64,000 nt of DNA from Flavihumibacter soli (GTDB lineage Bacteria > Bacteroidota > Bacteroidia > Sphingobacteriales > Sphingobacteriaceae). Shown here in pieces: positions 44,544 to 53,286 of this stretch. Positions within the stretch are counted from its first letter, which is position 1; each line of letters opens with the position of its first letter. Below the pieces are notes generated by a model that made no database searches, was not told the DNA's origin, and saw only the letters and a program-made list of their open reading frames with translations. The stretch is from assembly GCF_010692725.1 (NCBI RefSeq), contig NZ_JAAFZB010000096.1, forward strand, positions 1,116,001 to 1,180,000, read 5' to 3'. The position numbers were made by a program, and so were the translations under genes.

Positions 44544-45161
44544 ATGCAGCTGCCCTACTATATTGACCTGCTCGGAACCCTTGTATTCGCCATATCAGGC
44601 GCCCTGGCCGCTTCGGACAAAAATATGTACCGCGATATTTTCGGGGTTGCATTCACCGGTTTTGTAACAGCAGTTGGCGGTGGCAGTTTGCGGGACATGA
44701 TCCTGGATACTCGCCCTGCGTGGGTTGCAGATGGAAACTATATCCTCGTGGTGACAGCAGGCGTGCTGTTTGCGGTTTTTTTCAAATACTATATCTTCAA
44801 GTTCCGCCGTACCTTTTTTCTGTTTGATACGATGGGCATCGCCCTTTACACGGTTGTGGGGGTGCAAAAGTCACTGGAACACGGCGTTTCGCCGGTAGCA
44901 GCTATCATCCTTGGAATGTTTTCGGCAGTAATGGGCGGAGTTATCCGTGACACGCTCATCAACGAGATTCCGCTTATTTTCCGAAAAGAGATCTATGCAA
45001 CCGCTTGCCTGTCCGGGGCAGCGCTGTTTGTCACGTTACGATTCTTTGGGGTGGACGATAATATTAATGCTTTCCTGGGAGTAATGCTGATCTTCCTGAT
45101 CCGGATTCTGTCAGTAAAATATAAATGGACCTTACCGAAGGTCGGATCGCCCAAGCCCTGA
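44544..45161 (+). CDS. TRIC-type (UPF0126/YicG) membrane channel protein
   Basis: 205 residues and seven membrane helices formed by two repeats. DLLGTLVFAISGALAASDK and GGGSLRDMILD in the first repeat match MGIALYTVVGVQKSLEHG and GGVIRDTLINEIPLIF in the second. Bacterial members are homologs of trimeric intracellular cation channels. It stands 61 bases after aat. Confidence 0.92.
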   Translation: MQLPYYIDLLGTLVFAISGALAASDKNMYRDIFGVAFTGFVTAVGGGSLRDMILDTRPAWVADGNYILVVTAGVLFAVFFKYYIFKFRRTFFLFDTMGIALYTVVGVQKSLEHGVSPVAAIILGMFSAVMGGVIRDTLINEIPLIFRKEIYATACLSGAALFVTLRFFGVDDNINAFLGVMLIFLIRILSVKYKWTLPKVGSPKP

Positions 45162-45176
45162 TCGCGGTCAAGCATC

Positions 45177-48080
45177 CTAACTTAATATCTCCCTGATATC
45201 ATCGGCGGTTAGAGACTTCACAAAGCTTTCTTCTGTAGTTATCAGCGACTCTGCGACCAGTTGTTTCCGGCCCTGCAATGCCAGTATCTTTTCTTCAACT
45301 GTGTCTTTGGTGATAAACTTGTAGATGAACACGTTCTTTGTCTGACCGATGCGGTGAGTTCTGTCTATGGCCTGCTGCTCCACAGCCGGGTTCCACCAGG
45401 GGTCAAGAATGAATACGTAATCTGCCTGGGTAAGATTCAAACCAACACCACCGGCTTTTATTGAGATCAGGAAGAGCTTGATGTCGTCGTTCTGCTGAAA
45501 TTCCCTGACAACCTCACCGCGGTTTTTGGTGGCTCCGTCGAGGTATGCGTATGCTATATTTTCTTTGTTGAAATAGCTTCGGTAAATGTCCAGTTGTTTC
45601 ACAAACTGGGAGAAGATCAACACCTTATGCCCGCGAGACAATACATTTTCAAGGGTATGGATCACACTTTCAAATTTACCTGAGTCCCCTTCATAACCTG
45701 TGTCTATCATCCCGGGATGATTAGCTATCTGGCGTAGTTTGGTTAAGCCCTGCAAAACCTGCACCTGTGACTTGCTGAAAGATCCGTCTTCCACGCTCAT
45801 CAGCAGTTCATTTCGGTATTCCGACTTAATTTTTTCGTAATATTCCCCCTGTTCGTCAGTCATCTGACAATAGAACAAGTTCTCGGTTTTCGGAGGAAGT
45901 TCGGTTGCAACCTGCGTTTTAGTGCGTCTTAAAACAAAGGGTTTGATCATTGCCTGCAGCTTACGGGCTTTATCTTCATCCTTTTTCTTTTCAATCGGTA
46001 TGACGAACTCGGTTTGAAAAAAGTGCTGATTTCCAAGTAATCCGGGATTGATAAATGACATTTGTGTCCACAGGTCATTGACCGTATTTTCCACTGGCGT
46101 TCCGCTCAAGATCAGTTTATGTTTCGATTTAAGCATCTTCACTGCCCTGAAAGACTTTGACGCAGGATTCTTGATATTCTGGCTTTCATCCAGTATGATA
46201 TAATGGAAGTACACCCTCTTCAGCAGTTCGGCATCGACTCTTGTGACGCCGTAAGTGGTGACAATAATATCATATTGAAAAAAAAACTCTGCCTCTTTAC
46301 TTCTTAAACTACCTGTGTGTACCAGGATACGCAGATCCGGTGCGAATTTCTGCGCTTCGTTCTGCCAGTTATAGATCAGCGAAGTAGGCATGATGATCAG
46401 GGAGGTGGCAGGTTGTGAATCCGAGCACTGGTGTTCTTCCTTGACCTTCTGCAGTAGTGCAAGCGCCTGCACTGTTTTTCCAAGTCCCATATCGTCCGCA
46501 AGGCAGCCTCCAAAATTATATTGCCGGAGGAAATGAAACCAGTTATAACCGGCTTTCTGGTAGGGCCGTAATACTCCGCTAAAATTCAATGGCTCCTCAA
46601 GCTCATCCATCTCTTCGAAGCCTGACAGTTTTTGCAGCTTACGGTCCATCGTTATTCCGGCCAGTTCGCTGTCATAAAAATCATTCACAAGGCCCAGGTG
46701 ATATTTTTTAAGCTTAAGCTGTGAAGCGCCTTCGGTAAACTGAAGCAGGTTACTGAATTGTGCGAACCACTTTTCCGGGATGACGGCAATTTCACCCGAA
46801 GGGAGTTTAAACTCGCGGATCTTGTTCAGAATGTGATTTTTCAGCTGAATAAAAGGGATCTTGTAAGGGCCGAAGTGTACGATAGCGTTGATATCAAACC
46901 AGTCATTATTTTCTTTGATCTCCAGATCTATCTTGCTTGTACCGAGCACAAAACGCTTGCCTCCTTCAGGTTGTTCGAAGGTAAATCCCTTCGACAGCAG
47001 ATCATCATGATGTTCGTTAAGCCAGTTGATCACATTAAAGGGAGCGCTTTCAGGCTCTGAAGGTTGATCGCTTTTAACCTCCAGATTATTGAAAATGGCC
47101 CCGTCAACATGAAGGCCGAGATCTTTTAAAATGTCCAGTTTATTTTTCTCCCAGGCGAGTGACCGTTTAACGCGGTGAAAAATATAGTTGTCACCCTGTT
47201 TTTCGGTGCGGACAGAAACTTTCTGGTCGCTTCCGGCAGGGAAGATGAAGGCTCCGTAACGGAAGTAAAGCTGCAACTGCGAGCGTCCGCCGTCCACATA
47301 CAGCACCTTAAGTACAGGTGTGGCCTCGAATTTCTCGTTTCTTATTTCGAAACCCTCGGCGTAAACTGAGTGCTTTTCAATTAAGGGAGCAACAAACTTT
47401 TCAAAATATGTTTTCTCTGATGTCTTAGGAATTGAGATGTAGCGCTTATTTAAAAATGCCTGTAACTTTTTTCCTTCGAGCTCTTCGTTGAAATAATATA
47501 ACACATCATCAAGCAGCATCCACGCTGGCTGATTACAAATCAGGAAGGCGTCTTTAAACATGAATTCGATCCGCAAACCCTGGTACTTGATGGTAGGAAA
47601 ATATCGCGTTTCAGTCTCATTGCGTCTGAAATGAAATAATACCGATGCCGGCTCGGAAGCAATCTGCACTTCCCGTTCGACAGGCCAGCCTTCCTTCCCC
47701 ATTAGATAGAGATTTTTGCTTTCCATCATCGAAAGCGCCTCGATCATTTTCTTCTCAATCTTGGGCCTGAAGATCTCAAAAAGTTGTTCGTTGAATATTG
47801 TCCCGAAATACTCCAGCGGCCTGATAGGCTTTTTATGAAAGCGCCTGATAATATGTCCCTGCTCTGTTTCCTCAAGCAGCCGGATCAGTTTATAATCAGT
47901 TTCGTCAAGAATGCCTGCGAACTCCTTTGCCGTGTTGCTGAACAGGCGCTGAAATGTAAGTGAATAATCGCCGTTTGAGTTCAACTGAACTACGTGAGGC
48001 TCAATTAAATACCCTAAAAATTCATGCCTGCATATAGAATAAACTATTTTACAAGGCTTCGTGCTGTCAACCCTTAACAT
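45177..48080 (-). CDS. SNF2-family DNA-dependent ATPase/helicase
   Basis: 967 residues. The C-terminal half is a complete SNF2 motor: LADDMGLGKTVQALALL (Walker A near residue 530), IILDESQNIKNP (motif II near 630), LILSGTPVENTVNDLW (III), and LDGATKNRGEVV with QAIDRTHRIGQTKNVFIYKF (V-VI near 910). The N-terminal 500 residues match the bacterial SNF2-associated region but show no zinc-binding SWIM pattern. Likely a chromosome or transcription remodelling ATPase. It is divergent from the histidine kinase across 203 AT-rich bases. Confidence 0.95.
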   Translation of the reverse strand: MLRVDSTKPCKIVYSICRHEFLGYLIEPHVVQLNSNGDYSLTFQRLFSNTAKEFAGILDETDYKLIRLLEETEQGHIIRRFHKKPIRPLEYFGTIFNEQLFEIFRPKIEKKMIEALSMMESKNLYLMGKEGWPVEREVQIASEPASVLFHFRRNETETRYFPTIKYQGLRIEFMFKDAFLICNQPAWMLLDDVLYYFNEELEGKKLQAFLNKRYISIPKTSEKTYFEKFVAPLIEKHSVYAEGFEIRNEKFEATPVLKVLYVDGGRSQLQLYFRYGAFIFPAGSDQKVSVRTEKQGDNYIFHRVKRSLAWEKNKLDILKDLGLHVDGAIFNNLEVKSDQPSEPESAPFNVINWLNEHHDDLLSKGFTFEQPEGGKRFVLGTSKIDLEIKENNDWFDINAIVHFGPYKIPFIQLKNHILNKIREFKLPSGEIAVIPEKWFAQFSNLLQFTEGASQLKLKKYHLGLVNDFYDSELAGITMDRKLQKLSGFEEMDELEEPLNFSGVLRPYQKAGYNWFHFLRQYNFGGCLADDMGLGKTVQALALLQKVKEEHQCSDSQPATSLIIMPTSLIYNWQNEAQKFAPDLRILVHTGSLRSKEAEFFFQYDIIVTTYGVTRVDAELLKRVYFHYIILDESQNIKNPASKSFRAVKMLKSKHKLILSGTPVENTVNDLWTQMSFINPGLLGNQHFFQTEFVIPIEKKKDEDKARKLQAMIKPFVLRRTKTQVATELPPKTENLFYCQMTDEQGEYYEKIKSEYRNELLMSVEDGSFSKSQVQVLQGLTKLRQIANHPGMIDTGYEGDSGKFESVIHTLENVLSRGHKVLIFSQFVKQLDIYRSYFNKENIAYAYLDGATKNRGEVVREFQQNDDIKLFLISIKAGGVGLNLTQADYVFILDPWWNPAVEQQAIDRTHRIGQTKNVFIYKFITKDTVEEKILALQGRKQLVAESLITTEESFVKSLTADDIREILS

Positions 48081-48283
48081 CCCCTATCTAAAAAATTTAA
48101 GCAAGCTAAACAGCTAAAAAATCCTAAACCTAAACAGAATTTTGAATTGGCGAAGAATATTCTTTTTAAAAAAAGCCCTCGCTTAGATTGAAACAATATT
48201 TTCTTAACTTAAATTTTCAAACTTTTAACAATGTCTTCCGTAAGAAAGGAATGTTATTGTGTTATGTAAATCACTAAACTTTC

Positions 48284-49708
48284 ATGAAGCAGTTTGAGGA
48301 GAACCGTCGTTACGCATTCAGTATTGGCATTGTCATACTGTTCTGTGCTGCTTCAATATTTGCCTTAAACTACGCGTCTATTCGCATCCTTTCTGCCATC
48401 AGGGCCTTTGCAAATGTCGAATCAGAGTACTCCAAGGGACAGAAGGAGGCCACCCGTTCTCTTATCTCTTATCTCGATTCTGCAGACAGTTACTACTTCA
48501 GAAAATTTGAGGATGAGATAGCCATCCCTATCGGCGATAGCTTAGCCCGGGTAGGCCTGCTGGAAGGAGCCGGCAAGGAAGTAATTAAGTCAGGATTTCT
48601 TCAGGCCCGCAACCAATCGGCTGATATCGACGATATGATCTGGCTTTTTAATAACTTCAGGCAGGTCTCTTACTTCAAAGATATCGTTAACGAATGGTCA
48701 GCCGCCGATCGTTATATAGCTGAACTACATCAGATCGGCAAATCTGTGCGCAGGGAAAACGTGTTGCAGACGCTGACTCCTGAAAGCAGGAAAAAATACG
48801 TCGAGCAGATAGAAATTAACAATTCCCGCACTTCGTATCATCAGAGAGCCTTTGCCGGAATACTAGGAGAGGCTTTCCGCGTAATTACCAGCATGCTGTT
48901 ATACCTGAATGTTCTTTTTATACTCGTGATCCTCGGAAGTGCCGGCTGGTTTGTCTCTGAACTGATCGGGCAGCTGGTTGTTTCGCAGAGGCTGATCAGG
49001 CATCAGAACCTTGCAAAGGACGAATTTATGAGCATTGCCTCTCATGAACTGAAAACTCCGATCACCAGTATGAAAGCTTCAATGCAGATATTGGAAAGAC
49101 GGACGAACAGCTCCGCGGATTTTTCTACGATGAGGCCTTTTGTAAGCAATGCGAATAAACAGGTCAACCGCCTGACCGACCTTGTGAATGAATTGCTGGA
49201 TGTTACGCGTATTCAAAGTGGAAAACTTGTCCTCGATAATAAAATGACTGCGCTTCATGAACTTGTGAAAGAGACGGTTGGAGATATACAGCACATATCA
49301 CACCATAGATACACGATACAGGAACTTCCTCAGGCCATGGTAATTGCTGATTCAAGGCGGATACAGCAGGTTATGGTTAACCTCCTGTCTAATGCCGCTA
49401 AGTTCTCGCCCGGTTCAACCGACATTGTTATCGGAATGGAAAAGGAACAGGATACCGTAAAATTTTATGTGCGTGATTTTGGCATAGGAATTCCGCAGAC
49501 AAAAATTCCACTCATATTCGAACGATTCTACCGGGTGGAAGAGAATGGCAATGTTGTACAAGGGCTTGGCCTGGGCTTATACATATGCAGCGGCATAGTT
49601 AAGAGCCACAATGGCATGATCGGCGCCGACAGCATATTAGGAGAGGGCAGTACATTCTGGTTTAGTTTGCCTTTAGCTAAAGTGACGGAATCGGCACTGA
49701 TTAGATAG
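48284..49708 (+). CDS. Membrane sensor histidine kinase (orphan)
   Basis: 474 residues. Two membrane helices (about 12-31 and 203-226) flank a roughly 170-residue helical periplasmic sensor. HisKA has SIASHELKTPITSMK with H254; the ATPase has QQVMVNLLSNAAKFSPG (N box), VRDFGIGIPQTKIP (G1), and GLGLGLYICSGIVKSHNG (G2). No response regulator is adjacent. The stop overlaps the convergent dapF by 8 bases. Confidence 0.95.
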   Translation: MKQFEENRRYAFSIGIVILFCAASIFALNYASIRILSAIRAFANVESEYSKGQKEATRSLISYLDSADSYYFRKFEDEIAIPIGDSLARVGLLEGAGKEVIKSGFLQARNQSADIDDMIWLFNNFRQVSYFKDIVNEWSAADRYIAELHQIGKSVRRENVLQTLTPESRKKYVEQIEINNSRTSYHQRAFAGILGEAFRVITSMLLYLNVLFILVILGSAGWFVSELIGQLVVSQRLIRHQNLAKDEFMSIASHELKTPITSMKASMQILERRTNSSADFSTMRPFVSNANKQVNRLTDLVNELLDVTRIQSGKLVLDNKMTALHELVKETVGDIQHISHHRYTIQELPQAMVIADSRRIQQVMVNLLSNAAKFSPGSTDIVIGMEKEQDTVKFYVRDFGIGIPQTKIPLIFERFYRVEENGNVVQGLGLGLYICSGIVKSHNGMIGADSILGEGSTFWFSLPLAKVTESALIR

Positions 49709-50507
49709 CCGGTTGCTCGGTGGAATAATCGATCTCCCCTCTGAACACATAAGTCGCGGGCCCTTCAAGAAATATATTGCTGAACCGCTTACCATCGTAA
49801 TCAAAACGAACGTTAAGCTGCCCGCCCATGACGCTTATCGCTGTATTGATCTGTCCGGCAAGATCTTTCTTCCTGGCCATGGCCAGAGCAACGGCTGTAA
49901 CGCCGGTACCGCAGGCAAAGGTTTCATCTTCTACTCCACGTTCATAAGTTCGCACGAAATAGTGGTCACCGAAATCTTCAACGAAATTTACATTGATCCC
50001 CTCTTCAACATATGCTGTACTGTTTCTGATCTCCCGGCCTTCGGTAAAAACATCTTTGCTATTTAAATTACTGGCACAAGCGACGTAATGCGGTGAGCCG
50101 GTATTAAGAACAAAAGCGTCAGCATCCTCGATTATTGAATCCACATCAATCATCTGAAGGCTTACCCAGTTCCCTGCTTCTGAAATTGTGGCATAATGCG
50201 GCCCGTCTACTGCCAAAAAGTTAGTCTCCGTATCAATGATATTCAGGTATTTCGCAAACGAAACAATGCATCGGCCACCATTACCACACATGCTGCTTGG
50301 CTTTCCATCAGCGTTATAGTAAATCATTTCAAAATCAAATCCTTCTTTTTTCTGCAGAAACATGGCTCCATCGGCTCCAATGCCAAAGCGACGGTGACAT
50401 AGCTCCTGAATCAGGCGGGGATCATGATGATCGATGCTGTTATCACGATTGTCAGCCAGAATAAAATCGTTTCCGGCCCCCTGATACTTAAAAAATGGAA
50501 TTCTCAT
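49701..50507 (-). CDS. dapF: Diaminopimelate epimerase
   Basis: 268 residues from the ATG at 50507 (MRIPFFKYQGAGNDF); a TTG seven codons upstream is less likely. Both catalytic cysteines are present in SSMCGNGGRCIVSFA and FACGTGVTAVALAMA. It interconverts LL- and meso-diaminopimelate for lysine and peptidoglycan synthesis. Confidence 0.97.
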   Translation of the reverse strand: MRIPFFKYQGAGNDFILADNRDNSIDHHDPRLIQELCHRRFGIGADGAMFLQKKEGFDFEMIYYNADGKPSSMCGNGGRCIVSFAKYLNIIDTETNFLAVDGPHYATISEAGNWVSLQMIDVDSIIEDADAFVLNTGSPHYVACASNLNSKDVFTEGREIRNSTAYVEEGINVNFVEDFGDHYFVRTYERGVEDETFACGTGVTAVALAMARKKDLAGQINTAISVMGGQLNVRFDYDGKRFSNIFLEGPATYVFRGEIDYSTEQPAI

Positions 50508-50604
50508 ATGACGCGATTTTTTAGACAATTTTATGAATTATAATCTGAGAATTATTGTCAGACAGTCTAAAACTACCTGAGGGAATAACTTTCCTTGCAA
50601 AAGA

Positions 50605-50612
50605 TATGTTTG
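50605..50612 (+). promoter_or_regulatory. Candidate -7 box (TATGTTTG) for degP
   Basis: TATGTTTG matches TAnnTTTG but lies about 155 bases before the degP ATG and lacks a -33 partner. A stress-sigma promoter closer to the gene is equally possible. Confidence 0.25.
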
Positions 50613-50766
50613 TCCCTTGCCCTGTTTTCGTCCGGATCATGCATGCCGATTTGCCTTTAACACTTTTTAACATAGTTATAGGTACCTCGGGTGTATGTAT
50701 TTCGTTTTACTGGTATTAATTTTGAAGAGCTTAAACAAATTGATACACATATTTACAATTTTAAAG

Positions 50767-52275
50767 ATGAAAAAGATAGGGATCACTTTCTTAACTGCAT
50801 GCCTCGGGGGTGCAGTCGCCATCGGCGCCTATAAGCTGGTGGAAACAAAATACAATGACCAATTATCATTTGAAGAGAAGCAAAAAGTTTACTTTACGAA
50901 CAATCCATCCAGTGTGATTTCTTCCTCCGGTGACCTCGACTTCACACAGGCAGCTGCAGCAGTAACACCCGGAGTCGTTCATATTAAAACTACCTACGGA
51001 GCCAAGACAGGCAGTAGCAGTGAACGCGATCCGTTCCAGGATATGTTTGAAGACTTCTTCGGTAACCGCCGTCGTATGCAGGGTCCTTCCATGGGATCCG
51101 GTTCCGGTGTTCTCATCTCAGATGACGGATACATCGTAACCAATAATCACGTCGTAGAGAATGCTGATAAAATAAATGTCGTATTGCCTGATAAACGCTC
51201 ATTAGATGCTAAGGTTATCGGCCGCGATGCCAATACTGACCTTGCACTGATCAAGATCGAAGGGAAAGGATTTCCGGTAGTAAAACTGGGTAACTCGGAT
51301 GATGTACGGGTCGGCGAATGGGTGCTTGCAGTAGGATATCCTTTTGCTCTTAACACCACTGTTACTGCTGGTATTGTCAGCGCAAAGGGCCGTACTATCG
51401 GCATCCTGAATCAGTCCGACAGACCTTCACCTGACGGCGAGCCTCAACTGAACACAGCGATTGAATCTTTCATTCAAACTGATGCTGCTATTAATAGAGG
51501 AAACAGTGGCGGCGCACTGGTTAATACCCGCGGTGAGCTAATAGGGATCAACGCAGCAATTGCATCGCAAACCGGTAACTACGAAGGCTATGGCTTTGCC
51601 ATCCCGGTGAATCTGGCCAAAAAGATCCTTGACGATTTCAGAGAATTCGGTTCAGTTAAAAGAGGTTATATAGGCGTCAGCTTCACGGATCTGGATGCAG
51701 AACGTGCTAAGCAATATGGGGTCAATGAAATCAACGGTCTGTATGTAAATGACATAGTACCCGGAGGCGGTGCTGAAGCAGCAGGTATTAAGAAAGGAGA
51801 TATTCTTACCCGCGTTGACGGCAAAAACATTGCTTATTCATCAGACCTTCAGGAACGCGTGGGTCGCCTTCGTCCTGGCGACAAGGTGCAATTGACCTTC
51901 TTACGCGATGGCACAGAAAAGACCGTCAATGTAACACTGAAAGGAGAATCTACTGTTAAGACCGCAGGTACGAACAGCGGATCGGCAGAAGCCGTGAAGA
52001 AAAACCTGGGCGCTTCATTCGCACCGGCTACACAATCACAAAAAGCGAAGTACAACATCAAATCTGGTTTAGTCGTGACTAAAGTGGAAGCAGGTGGCTT
52101 CTTTGATCAGCTGGAATTACCCGCCGGTACAATCATTGTTTCTGTAAATGGCACACCGATTAACAAAGCGGAAGATATTGATGTGGCTATATCTACAGGC
52201 CGCAACAATATGGCAACGATTAATGCTATCACTCCGGACGGGTACCAAATGAGATACCAGTTCCAGGTTAAGTAA
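50767..52275 (+). CDS. degP: Periplasmic serine protease/chaperone, DegP/HtrA family
   Basis: 502 residues from the ATG at 50767, which places a signal-anchor (ITFLTACLGGAVAIGAY) at the N-terminus; a longer start at 50695 adds 24 residues unlike the family. The catalytic triad is H128 (TNNHVVEN), D158 (ANTDLALIKI) and S247 (RGNSGGALV). Two PDZ domains follow (about 280-380 and 400-500). It degrades misfolded envelope proteins. Confidence 0.96.
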   Translation: MKKIGITFLTACLGGAVAIGAYKLVETKYNDQLSFEEKQKVYFTNNPSSVISSSGDLDFTQAAAAVTPGVVHIKTTYGAKTGSSSERDPFQDMFEDFFGNRRRMQGPSMGSGSGVLISDDGYIVTNNHVVENADKINVVLPDKRSLDAKVIGRDANTDLALIKIEGKGFPVVKLGNSDDVRVGEWVLAVGYPFALNTTVTAGIVSAKGRTIGILNQSDRPSPDGEPQLNTAIESFIQTDAAINRGNSGGALVNTRGELIGINAAIASQTGNYEGYGFAIPVNLAKKILDDFREFGSVKRGYIGVSFTDLDAERAKQYGVNEINGLYVNDIVPGGGAEAAGIKKGDILTRVDGKNIAYSSDLQERVGRLRPGDKVQLTFLRDGTEKTVNVTLKGESTVKTAGTNSGSAEAVKKNLGASFAPATQSQKAKYNIKSGLVVTKVEAGGFFDQLELPAGTIIVSVNGTPINKAEDIDVAISTGRNNMATINAITPDGYQMRYQFQVK

Positions 52276-52297
52276 CAGATCATATAATATATACTGC

Positions 52298-52336
52298 CAA
52301 AGCCTTCCCATTTCCGGGAAGGCTTTGCTATTTTTG
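52298..52336 (+). terminator. degP terminator abutting the pdeM promoter
   Basis: A perfect 12-bp stem (CAAAGCCTTCCC/GGGAAGGCTTTG, six-base loop) is followed by CTATTTTTG. That T-run is also TATTTTTG (52329-52336), an exact TAnnTTTG box 5 bases before the pdeM ATG, so one sequence seems to end degP and start pdeM. Confidence 0.8.
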
Positions 52337-52341
52337 CGGAA

Positions 52342-53004
52342 ATGTTAAGCGGTACCCCTTTCACTTATACCATTCACAATCAGAATTTACTGTTGCTCCC
52401 GCAAAAAGCGATTTTCTGGCAGGAAGAAGAAATCCTGATCGTTGCGGATGTTCATTTAGGCAAGGTCGGGCACTTTCGAAAGGCTGGGATAGCCATTCCC
52501 CGTTCTATGGAACAGGAAGATCTTTCGATGCTGAGTGACATCATTCATTTGTATAAGCCGCTTAAAATCATATTCCTGGGAGACCTTTTCCATAGTGATC
52601 TGAATAATGACTGGGACTGGCTCGTGTTATGGCGTGATTTATTTAAGGATATTGAACTGATTCTGGTTCGGGGGAATCACGATATAATTGCAGATAAGTT
52701 TTATCTCGACGCAGGATTTACAATCCATGACACCTATCACATCGGGCCTTTTTTACTTGTGCATGAACCCATGCCTATAAAAAAGATCGTCGAAGAAACC
52801 GGCTATATTCTCAGCGGACACATACATCCGGGTGTTAAACTGCGCGGAAAAGGTCGGCAATTCCTGACCCTGCCCTGCTTTCACTTTGGAAAACGACAGG
52901 CTATCCTTCCGGCTTTCGGCAAATTCACTGGAAAATTCTGTTTGCGGAGTGATGAGAGTGATAAGATCTTTGGTGTGCTCAAGGACTCGGTTGTAGCCTT
53001 GTAA
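52342..53004 (+). CDS. pdeM: Ligase-associated DNA damage response endonuclease PdeM-like
   Basis: 220 residues of the calcineurin-like metallophosphoesterase fold: IVADVHLGKVGHFRKAG, FLGDLFHSDLNNDW, VRGNHD, LVHEPMP and LSGHIHPGVKLRGKG give the metal ligands. This short form with HLGKVGHFRK matches PdeM, usually encoded beside a Lhr-type helicase, an ATP-dependent ligase and an exonuclease. None of those partners is in the window. The -7 box lies so close that the mRNA should be leaderless. Confidence 0.85.
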   Translation: MLSGTPFTYTIHNQNLLLLPQKAIFWQEEEILIVADVHLGKVGHFRKAGIAIPRSMEQEDLSMLSDIIHLYKPLKIIFLGDLFHSDLNNDWDWLVLWRDLFKDIELILVRGNHDIIADKFYLDAGFTIHDTYHIGPFLLVHEPMPIKKIVEETGYILSGHIHPGVKLRGKGRQFLTLPCFHFGKRQAILPAFGKFTGKFCLRSDESDKIFGVLKDSVVAL

Positions 53005-53286
53005 TCTGCCTGGGGAATTACAGATCCCTATAGCAGATCTGTATTTCAAATCTTCGAAACTCCATGCTAAACGGAAACCTGATTAAATTTCATGGCGAAG
53101 TCCTTTGCGAATTCGAAAATCCTCGGATCCGGATAATCGTTTATAAATCTTTACCTTACCTGTTGCGTAAATCTCAGACCTCTTGTGGGACGTTGAAAAT
53201 CTTACTATCTTCTATTAAATATTGTGCATTGCATAATTACTATCTTAACTGATTACTATGGCTATTTATAGACATTTAATAGTTTG
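53005..53286. other. AT-rich gap before the cyclase gene
   Basis: No terminator, RNA or clear TAnnTTTG box was found in these 282 bases. A 62-codon frame at 53064-53252 lacks any family motif and is not called. Confidence 0.5.

Noticed and set aside
41081-49708. Functional meaning of two convergent gene pairs that each overlap by exactly 8 bases (41081-41088, 49701-49708)
   Set aside because: Both are real overlaps, but two cases with short stop-codon overlaps are easily coincidental.
53064-53252. 62-codon open frame before the cyclase gene
   Set aside because: No motif, no promoter and a composition like the surrounding AT-rich DNA.
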